In this document: one piece after another, positions 1 to 5,080 of the stretch
Numbering within the stretch: the first letter of the stretch is position 1
How the letters are laid out: each line of letters opens with the position of its first letter
Assembly: GCA_028823435.1 (NCBI GenBank)
Contig: JAPKBK010000136.1
Location: forward strand, 1 to 5,080
Direction: 5' to 3'
Length of the DNA stretch: 5,080 nt
DNA from: Flavobacteriales bacterium
GTDB lineage: Bacteria > Bacteroidota > Bacteroidia > Flavobacteriales_D > Sanyastnellaceae
Program-made: the position numbers and the translations under genes
Notes under the pieces: model-generated
Seen by the model: only the letters and a program-made list of their open reading frames with translations
Databases searched by the model: none
Told to the model about the DNA's origin: nothing

Positions 1-1264
1 CGTCATTGACTTCAATGACCTGTTCTACCGTAGAACTATTCCCGCAAGCATCCGTTGCTGTGACCAAACGATATATTGAATATCTTCCTTCACACTCACC
101 CGTTAGAAAGGTTTCTTCTTCAATATCATATGTCACAGGGGGGCTGCAAGCATCTTGGGCCACAGCATTTTCGAATTCAGGAAGGATCGGGCACGTCGTA
201 GCAATTGGAGCAGTGCCTCCGACGAAGGATGGTGGTGTATTGTCAGTTATGTTTATCGTTTGAGTATGTTCAACCTGTCTGTTCATACAGTCTGTGCCAA
301 CCCAGTGTCTCACAATCGTGAAGTCGCCTGGACAACTTCCCTCGATTGTCGTTTCATCCATTTCAATTGTGACAGTCCATGCTGCGGCATAACAATTTCC
401 ATCAGGGTTATGTTGTTCTTCAAACTCAGAAGCGAAAGAAGAGATACTCGCATATAAAGTAGGCGGGGAGGGGACATTTGCACATGTGACATCTATGTCA
501 TCAGGGGCGTTGTTGAAACTTGGAAGGAGATTGTTCCCGTTGCAATCTTCATCAGTATTTGCATATCCACATGATCCATCATTATCTGTCGCGAGAATTG
601 TGAAATTACACGCAAATTGATCTGTACATCCTCCTATTTCAAACATGTCACAAATCCCGTCAGAATCAATATCGGCGATACATTCATCGAAACAATCATA
701 TCCGAAGGAAGGGTATTCACAAAATGAGTTGTCTTCAAATGAAGCATCTGGGTTGAAATTACAAGCCAAAGGGTCCATGCAATCCCCTTGATCACATACA
801 CCAAATAAGATGATATCTAAATCATAATTTGCACTGGCAGTGCCGAAGTTCCATCCATTTTGTAAATCAAAAAACCATGTCCCATCTCCGCTGATTCCGG
901 CAGCCACAGCACTCATTGTATAGGTGTAAAATCCATTTGAACTTGAGGTCCAGCTTGTGGGGAAATCAATTTCAGAACATGTTGAAGGCGGGTTGATGTT
1001 GTATCCTTCACCTGCTATGCAGTTTCCGTTTGCACCAGTAATGACGGCAATCATATCCGCAGGCCACTCTCCTCCTCCTGCAGTGAAGTCAAGGTTAAAC
1101 TGAATTTGTGTGAGCGTTCCTGTCAAGAACATGTTTTGGCTTGTGCTTTGTCCCCCTCCAAGTGTCACATCAAAACTCACAGTTGTGTTGCATTGACTAT
1201 GTCCCATAAATGGAATGGAAATGACTGCAACTGCCACAATTAAATACTTGAATATTAATTTCAT
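1..1264 (-). CDS. Secreted HYR-repeat, GCTD-repeat surface protein (3' end outside window)
   Basis: This is an open frame of 421 codons that runs off the left edge, so the C-terminus is missing. The start is ATG at 1264; an in-frame TAA lies four codons upstream (1274-1276), so no earlier start is possible. Residues 1-23 form a signal peptide (Lys-containing start, then hydrophobic LIVAVAVISIPF, ending GHS before Q24-C25). Residues 25-157 look like an all-beta domain whose end (GDGTW...NGW...YDLDI) recalls P-domain-like jelly rolls. GCTD-type repeats lie at 161-182 and 212-232, flanking a thrombospondin-type-3-like calcium motif (DIDSDGICDMFE, about 198-209). Two HYR-like repeats follow, at about 252-341 and 343-421; they carry the typical 'IVRHWVGTDC', 'ITDNTPP' and 'TATDACGNSSTVEQVIEV' signatures. 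HYR modules are Ig-like folds common in Bacteroidota adhesins and gliding-associated proteins. Role inferred: extracellular, structural or adhesive. Substrate and C-terminal sorting signal are unknown. No Shine-Dalgarno sequence is seen and the leader is A-rich. Confidence 0.9.
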   Translation of the reverse strand, partial: MKLIFKYLIVAVAVISIPFMGHSQCNTTVSFDVTLGGGQSTSQNMFLTGTLTQIQFNLDFTAGGGEWPADMIAVITGANGNCIAGEGYNINPPSTCSEIDFPTSWTSSSNGFYTYTMSAVAAGISGDGTWFFDLQNGWNFGTASANYDLDIILFGVCDQGDCMDPLACNFNPDASFEDNSFCEYPSFGYDCFDECIADIDSDGICDMFEIGGCTDQFACNFTILATDNDGSCGYANTDEDCNGNNLLPSFNNAPDDIDVTCANVPSPPTLYASISSFASEFEEQHNPDGNCYAAAWTVTIEMDETTIEGSCPGDFTIVRHWVGTDCMNRQVEHTQTINITDNTPPSFVGGTAPIATTCPILPEFENAVAQDACSPPVTYDIEEETFLTGECEGRYSIYRLVTATDACGNSSTVEQVIEVND

Positions 1265-1303
1265 ATCGATTTTTTATTCATATCTCTAGGCTGCAATTTA
1301 CTT

Positions 1304-1343
1304 AAAAAAAAAGCCGGAACACCCTTTTCAGGTATTCCGGCTT
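1304..1343 (-). terminator. Rho-independent terminator after the cupredoxin gene
   Basis: Two 13-nt arms (1331-1343 and 1311-1323) pair fully, with one G-U wobble, around a 7-nt loop. On the minus strand the hairpin leads into a run of nine T (complement of 1304-1312), which overlaps the last two pairs of the stem. It sits 19 bp past the stop codon at 1363-1365. The plus-strand reading has no T tract after the stem, so it acts on leftward transcription. It separates the upstream gene group from the gene starting at 1264. Confidence 0.93.
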
Positions 1344-1362
1344 CATTATCATATATTTTCTA

Positions 1363-2523
1363 TCAGCAAGCGGTACCAAATACAGAAAGTAATTCTAACA
1401 AATCACTCACAGTTGTGAGTCCGTCACCATTAACATCTGTTGTACATCCAGAAGTACACCCAAATTCAGATAGGATTAATAACAAGTCAGCAACGGTGAC
1501 GCTACTGTCATTGTTTAAATCCCCAAAACAGTCCACAATTGGGTTACAACTTCCGTCGTCGTAATCTGCTGCTGCATTGTAGTTCGAAGCTTCGCTATCC
1601 GTACAACCTCCAAGTCCGACCGTCACAGTGCCTACCATGCCTAGGGCAGCGTGAGATCCTATTGAACAATCATAAGTGTAAACACCCGGGATGGTAAAAG
1701 TGTGTGAACCCATACATACACCGGAAGGACTTCCAGATATAGCCGGCAATGAGAATACTTCAGGATTTCCGAATGAAAGACCCGTTTGAGAGTCTACGTT
1801 TCCATTCACATCGTGAAACCCACCATAGTTGACCCAGTACACAAGGTCACCAACATCGACGCTTAAGTCTGTTGCTGTATAGGAATAGCTAATCGTTGCA
1901 ACCTCAATACCATCAAGGTTACATGGGTTAAGGATACATGATCCATCATCAATCACTGCTTCAGGATTATAATTAGTCGCATTTAGATCCATACATCCTT
2001 CAACCCCAAAATTAACAAATAAAGATCCGAACAATTGTTCTTGTCCAAATGGAAATCCAAAGACCAAAGTCCACCCTTTTACGGTGATGTCAGCTCTGAA
2101 ATTGCCCGACATAGTAGGTGTTCCTTCAAGACTGGCGCAATATTGATTCCCTCCATGAAAGGAACATGGATAACTTGAGTCATTATTGTTGTTGCACACA
2201 ACTTCTAATCCTATTTCAGACAATGTGTAAGAAGTAAGTGTATTTAGATCGACCATTACGATATTCACTAACTCAATAGAATCGAGCAATGCAGTTGGTG
2301 AAAAAGGGAGGGTAGAATCAATTTCAAGAACGTATGTCGGAATTAACAGATGCAGAACATCGTAATAAGGCTCGCCAGTAATTCCAGGCTCAAATTGTTC
2401 GCCTTGACTTGGGTCAGGTGAGCTTCCATACGTTTCACTTCCGAAATCAAAATCTGCAGTACATTGACCTGATGCAGATCCAAGGACAAAGATGGCGAGA
2501 AAGCCGATGAGTACATTTTTCAT
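1363..2523 (-). CDS. Secreted cupredoxin-domain protein with GCTD repeats and C-terminal dockerin-like module
   Basis: A complete 386-residue protein. The start is ATG at 2523, preceded by an A/T-rich leader (AAAAATAAAAAT) without a Shine-Dalgarno sequence; the next in-frame stop upstream is at 2554-2556. The signal peptide is residues 1-19 (FLAIFVLGSASG), predicted to cleave before Q20-C21. Residues 22-172 resemble the putative-Ig (He_PIG) type domain of Bacteroidota surface proteins ('GITGEPYYDV', 'GLEVVCNNN', 'LEGTP'). A GCTD repeat is at 176-196. A plastocyanin/auracyanin-like domain is at about 205-302, with H237, C286, H291 and M296 as type 1 copper ligands in a C-x4-H-x4-M loop. A second GCTD repeat is at 306-326. 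A dockerin-like module at 332-386 has two 12-residue calcium loops (D335/N337/D339/D346 and D363/N365/D367/D374). Role inferred: a copper-binding extracellular or surface protein, possibly redox-active; the partner is unknown. It ends in a strong terminator and probably shares a transcript with the gene 38 bp upstream. Confidence 0.92.
   Translation of the reverse strand: MKNVLIGFLAIFVLGSASGQCTADFDFGSETYGSSPDPSQGEQFEPGITGEPYYDVLHLLIPTYVLEIDSTLPFSPTALLDSIELVNIVMVDLNTLTSYTLSEIGLEVVCNNNNDSSYPCSFHGGNQYCASLEGTPTMSGNFRADITVKGWTLVFGFPFGQEQLFGSLFVNFGVEGCMDLNATNYNPEAVIDDGSCILNPCNLDGIEVATISYSYTATDLSVDVGDLVYWVNYGGFHDVNGNVDSQTGLSFGNPEVFSLPAISGSPSGVCMGSHTFTIPGVYTYDCSIGSHAALGMVGTVTVGLGGCTDSEASNYNAAADYDDGSCNPIVDCFGDLNNDSSVTVADLLLILSEFGCTSGCTTDVNGDGLTTVSDLLELLSVFGTAC
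1618..1911 (-). other. Cupredoxin (type 1 copper) domain within the 386-residue protein
   Basis: Residues 205-302 carry the usual plastocyanin-family landmarks in order: 'VDVGDLVYWVNYGGFHDV', which gives the first His ligand (H237); 'HTFTIPGVYTYDC', the strand before the Cys ligand C286; then H291 and M296, followed by 'VGTVTV' as the last strand. The C-x4-H-x4-M spacing is that of auracyanin-like proteins rather than plant plastocyanin (C-x2-H-x4-M). All four ligands are present, so copper binding is likely; electron transfer is inference only. Confidence 0.85.
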
Positions 2524-2561
2524 ATTTTTATTTTTATGTAATTTAAGGCCAAATTATTTAT

Positions 2562-4433
2562 TTAAGGACATATCGTTCCGAATACAGCAAGAATTTGCAG
2601 TAAATCAGCAACACTGACCAAATCGTCTTCGTTTAAATCGGTCGCACAATTTGAGGTGCATCCAAAGTCTGCAAGGAGTTCAAGTAAATCGGTGACTGTA
2701 ATGACGCCGTCATTGTTAAAATCACCAAAGCATGTTGCATAGATACAACTCTCATCATTTACGGTGGCACTAGGATCGTAGTTTTCAGCCATAGGGTCTG
2801 TGCATCCTGAAATTGTTAGGATCTCATCATCTTCTATAATTGTGTTGCAATCGTTGTCTATACCTGACAACGTGCCAGAGCCACCTGGAAACATTAATGC
2901 CTCAAGGTCATTGCAGTCTTCACTGTTAAATGCGTAAGGAGTCGTGTTTGAAGGGTCACATCCGTTGACAGGGGAGTTGATGTCTCCATATCCGTCACCA
3001 TCAAGATCAGCCCAAACATCAAGTCCCTCAAAAACGGTAATGGTTTCGGTGTCAAAAAATTCTGCACTGATCGTTTCTGTAATGTTGATCACAGCAACAT
3101 TACCACCTCCATAAATAGTATAAACACCTGCGCCAGTAGCAAAAAAACTAGCGGTTCCTAAAAAGTCATTGCCCGTGATAAGGTCTTCATCATAGAAGGA
3201 GACGTCGTAATTTTCGCCATATGTTAATGCAACACTTAAGTTATTAAAAACAGGCGTTTCTTCATCAGTCACAGAGCCAGACGTAAACGAAACATCACCA
3301 TCCAGTACAAAGAATGGATCTGGTGAAAGAAGACCAAAGAACCCTTCCTCGACATCACCTCCCCATCCGTCACCTAGCTCAATAATATCTAGTGAAGTAA
3401 GTGTTAATTGTGTGACTGTCGTCGCTAATGAAATCGTGTATGATCCTGGCTCATTATATAAAACACTTGGATTGGCAGAGTTTAAAACACACCCCCCCAC
3501 AAGATTAGATTCGTCAATTGTGAAGTTGTGGATTGCATTCGCGCCAAAATTCCCACCTTCCACTATCTGAGCAAGGATGTTGCCACCCCCATCCGTGAGT
3601 ACATAGCTTCCTATGACCCCTTCAAATTGCATGCCATCTCCATAACTGTCATTAATGCTTAATGTATAGCTTCCTGGTCCAACACATATTTGTTCATTGT
3701 AAATTGTTTGTGCGTCTGAATAGGGGCCCCCTGAGATCAGCAATTCTCCATCAGAGTCCATGACCATCCAAGTTGTTTCAGCAGGGTAATTGTCCGTAAG
3801 AACTTCTAGATTTATGACTGAGCCATTTGATGGCCCCCCGAAATCCCAATCATATGATACACCTGAACCTGTGATGAGGTTTTCAATATCAACAGATAAA
3901 GGAGCACACCCAGAATTTTCGGAGACATTAAAGCTCGCATTTCCACCTCCAGAACCTTCAAGAATGCTAAGGGGGAGCGAAAAGCTTTCACTCAGGCTCT
4001 GAGTGATGCCAAAGACAGAAGCAACGACCGCTACATTAATGTTTACAAAGTACTGGCCAGCCGCAAGAGGAATGCCACATATTGTAGCACAACCGTATTC
4101 TTCACCGTTGGAAGGGAAGTAAACGCCATTAGGGTTGCTAGGTGTCAATGTTAATCCAAAAGGGAGACCTGTGATGCTTGTGATTGTAATGCTCTCTAAT
4201 GTTGCGGTAAGACCTGACCCGGGGTCTAGAACAGAGGCAGGCATGTTAAACGTTGCAGTTGCCAAATATTCTTCACCCGTTGTTCCATCAGGCAAAACAG
4301 AAGGACAAAGTACAGGAAAGCCATCAGCGACACATGTGTAATCAGGTGTACAAGATGAACATTGAGAAAATGCAGAAGCGGAGACCATCATCATGGTCGC
4401 CGCTCCTAGCAGTTGTATATATTTAAAAGTCAT
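2562..4433 (-). CDS. Large secreted mosaic protein: Ig-like, interrupted PKD, C2-like, MopE-type motif, dockerin-like end
   Basis: A complete 623-residue protein. The start is ATG at 4433; an in-frame TAA (4443-4445) four codons upstream fixes it. The signal peptide is residues 1-23 (LLGAATMMMVSASAFS), cleaved before Q24-C25. Residues 45-158 form a putative-Ig (He_PIG)-like domain ('LPDGTTGEEY', 'GLPFGLTLTPSNPNG', 'CGIPLAAGQY'). A PKD-like domain starts at 166 ('APLSVDIEN', 'YDWDFGG'), resumes at 317-340 ('NPSVLYNEPGSYTISLATT') and may finish at 460-469 ('DTETITVFE'). Between these pieces lie a 'TDNYPAETTW...NDSYGDG' beta-domain (about 206-306) and a C2-like domain (about 341-457; 'DPFFVL', 'VSFYDEDLITGNDFLG'). 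Residues 472-537 hold a MopE-type metal-binding motif (DLDGDGYGD, EDCND, GIDNDCN). A GCTD repeat is at 543-563. The dockerin-like module is at 568-622, with loops D571-D582 and D599-D610, followed by one extra Pro. No enzymatic residues are recognised. Role inferred: an extracellular calcium-dependent scaffold or adhesin. The gaps to its neighbours, 44 and 38 bp, suggest co-transcription. Confidence 0.92.
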   Translation of the reverse strand: MTFKYIQLLGAATMMMVSASAFSQCSSCTPDYTCVADGFPVLCPSVLPDGTTGEEYLATATFNMPASVLDPGSGLTATLESITITSITGLPFGLTLTPSNPNGVYFPSNGEEYGCATICGIPLAAGQYFVNINVAVVASVFGITQSLSESFSLPLSILEGSGGGNASFNVSENSGCAPLSVDIENLITGSGVSYDWDFGGPSNGSVINLEVLTDNYPAETTWMVMDSDGELLISGGPYSDAQTIYNEQICVGPGSYTLSINDSYGDGMQFEGVIGSYVLTDGGGNILAQIVEGGNFGANAIHNFTIDESNLVGGCVLNSANPSVLYNEPGSYTISLATTVTQLTLTSLDIIELGDGWGGDVEEGFFGLLSPDPFFVLDGDVSFTSGSVTDEETPVFNNLSVALTYGENYDVSFYDEDLITGNDFLGTASFFATGAGVYTIYGGGNVAVINITETISAEFFDTETITVFEGLDVWADLDGDGYGDINSPVNGCDPSNTTPYAFNSEDCNDLEALMFPGGSGTLSGIDNDCNTIIEDDEILTISGCTDPMAENYDPSATVNDESCIYATCFGDFNNDGVITVTDLLELLADFGCTSNCATDLNEDDLVSVADLLQILAVFGTICP

Positions 4434-4477
4434 AGTCGAGTTTTATATGTATTAAGCGTACACAATATACTCGAAAA

Positions 4478-5080
4478 TTAACAAGCAGTACCAAACGCTG
4501 CAAGTAGCAGTAAGATATCCGCAACATTGACATACGTGTCACCGTCTACATCAGCTGTACAGCCTGACAAACATCCGAATTCAGACAGAACAAGCAATAC
4601 GTCAGCGACTGTAATGACGCCATCTCCATTGATGTCACCTGTACATGTGCACGAAGTGTATTCACAAGTTCCGTCATCAATGGTCGATGAAGCGTCATAG
4701 TTACATGCTGAAGTGTCTGTACATCCTGCACAACTGCTGCTTTCACAAGAGCCGTCATCAATGGTCGATGAAGCGTCATAGTTACAAGCTGAAGCGTCTG
4801 TACATCCTGCACAAGTAGTGTATTCACAAGAGCTGTCATCGAAGGTTGCCGATGCATCGTAGTTGCACGCAGCAGAGTCAGTACACCCAGGTGTGTCGGT
4901 GCCTCCTGCAGTCACACAGAAATTAGTTGTTTCTGTAGAGACGAATTCACCACCTGAAACCAACGTGTTGCCATCTGATGTTATGCTGTAGCTTCCTGTG
5001 CCATACGCACAGCAGATACCATCTCCGTAACTGTCATTGATTGTGACATCATAACATCCAGTTGCCACACATGCTGAGGA
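4478..5080 (-). CDS. Secreted GCTD tandem-repeat protein with C-terminal dockerin-like module (5' end outside window)
   Basis: The frame stays open to the right edge (200 visible residues plus TAA), so the N-terminus is missing. The GTG at 5066-5068 is probably not the start, because the codons before it (S-S-A-C) continue the domain naturally. Visible residues 1-56 are the second half of a Cys-rich 'GCYDVTINDSYGDGICC' domain, which is found widely in marine Bacteroidota secreted proteins and also occurs, without most of its cysteines, in the gene downstream. Three 27-residue GCTD repeats follow, starting at visible residues 65, 92 and 119. The dockerin-like module is at 146-200, with calcium loops 'DINGDGVITVAD' and 'DVDGDTYVNVAD' and the same cysteine spacing as in the two downstream genes; the protein ends in FGTAC. 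No type IX C-terminal domain is present. Role inferred: a surface or extracellular structural protein. It is probably the upstream member of a unit with the next two genes. Confidence 0.9.
   Translation of the reverse strand, partial: SSACVATGCYDVTINDSYGDGICCAYGTGSYSITSDGNTLVSGGEFVSTETTNFCVTAGGTDTPGCTDSAACNYDASATFDDSSCEYTTCAGCTDASACNYDASSTIDDGSCESSSCAGCTDTSACNYDASSTIDDGTCEYTSCTCTGDINGDGVITVADVLLVLSEFGCLSGCTADVDGDTYVNVADILLLLAAFGTAC
4646..4888 (-). repeat. Three tandem 81-bp repeats encoding GCTD units
   Basis: The units are 4808-4888, 4727-4807 and 4646-4726, in phase with the reading frame at 27 codons each. The second and third share an exact 35-bp block (4752-4786 and 4671-4705) and differ at 13 of 81 positions by hand count; most differences fall in the linker that encodes the Ser/Thr-Cys spacer. 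The first unit is clearly more diverged. Each unit encodes GCTD..ACNYDAS.T.DD..C plus a short Cys-ending linker. The pattern indicates recent in-frame duplication of one unit. Confidence 0.92.

Noticed and set aside
6..492. Open frames on the plus strand (6-263, 155-457) and in another minus frame (310-492)
   Set aside because: They lie across the real minus-strand HYR-repeat coding frame, which is continuous from 1264 to the left edge and has clear domain signatures. Their translations show no recognisable features.
1265..1303. Promoter for the HYR-repeat gene just after the terminator
   Set aside because: A promoter is expected here, but no convincing TTG / TAnnTTTG pair could be seen, so none is annotated. 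An upstream ATG at 1281 opens only a six-codon frame that ends at 1263.
2524..2561. Terminator or promoter in the 38-bp spacer before the cupredoxin gene
   Set aside because: Only a weak AATTT/AAATT palindrome is present, with no T tract, and no Bacteroidota-type TAnnTTTG -7 element was found. The spacer is best read as an A/T-rich leader within an operon.
3492..3498. Seven-base G tract (minus strand) inside the 623-residue gene as a phase-variation switch
   Set aside because: Seven bases is short for a slippage switch, it encodes ordinary Val-Gly-Gly-Cys, and no other sign of switching is present.
3790..4341. Plus-strand open frames at 3790-4002 and 4135-4341
   Set aside because: They are antisense to well-supported Ig-like, PKD and DSYGDG coding sequence and their products show no family resemblance.
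4546..4857. 103-residue minus-strand frame with an internal repeat (DVQTLQ...TMTLHRPLMT)
   Set aside because: Its repetitiveness simply reflects the 81-bp DNA repeat read in the wrong frame. The GCTD frame has the conserved Cys/Asp pattern and the dockerin-like end.
4646..4888. CRISPR-like array
   Set aside because: The repeated units are directly adjacent, in frame, coding and diverging gradually, with no unique spacers.
5066..5068. GTG as start codon of the right-hand gene
   Set aside because: It falls in the middle of the DSYGDG domain, lacks a signal peptide after it, and the frame continues upstream to the window edge with a matching Cys.

Overview
The window is a stretch of Bacteroidota (probably marine Flavobacteriales-like) chromosome. 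All genes are on the minus strand and all encode large, cysteine-rich, secreted multidomain proteins. The evidence for the lineage is: HYR-like, PKD-like and putative-Ig domains; 'GCTD..A.NYD..A..DDGSC' repeats; C-terminal dockerin-like calcium modules; signal peptides predicted to cleave just before a Gln; and A/T-rich leaders with no Shine-Dalgarno sequence. No enzyme, RNA gene, transposase or CRISPR array is visible.

Layout in transcription order, from right to left. (1) 4478-5080 is the 3' end of a gene whose start lies beyond the right edge. It encodes the tail of a 'DSYGDG' beta-domain, three near-identical 27-residue GCTD repeats and a four-cysteine dockerin-like end. (2) 2562-4433 is a complete 623-residue protein. 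It has a signal peptide, an Ig/He_PIG-like domain, a PKD-like domain apparently interrupted twice (by a DSYGDG domain and by a C2-like domain), a MopE-type Asp/Cys-rich metal-binding motif, one GCTD repeat and the same dockerin-like end. (3) 1363-2523 is a complete 386-residue protein. It has a signal peptide, an Ig-like domain, a GCTD repeat, a plastocyanin/auracyanin-like cupredoxin domain with all four type 1 copper ligands, a second GCTD repeat and the same dockerin-like end. A strong intrinsic terminator follows at 1304-1343. (4) 1-1264 is the 5' part (421 residues) of a further secreted protein, cut by the left edge. It has an N-terminal beta-sandwich, two GCTD-type repeats flanking a thrombospondin-type-3-like calcium motif, and at least two HYR-like repeats.

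Gaps of 44 and 38 bp with no terminator suggest that genes 1-3 form one transcription unit ending at the hairpin. The fourth gene then begins a new unit or is reached by read-through. The three visible C-termini share one 55-residue module with identical cysteine spacing (24, 4 and 26 residues), and none carries a recognisable type IX secretion C-terminal domain. The most interesting hypothesis is therefore a family of paralogous surface or extracellular proteins that share a disulfide-clasped, calcium-binding C-terminal module used for sorting, anchoring or assembly. The substrate and partner cannot be read from this window.
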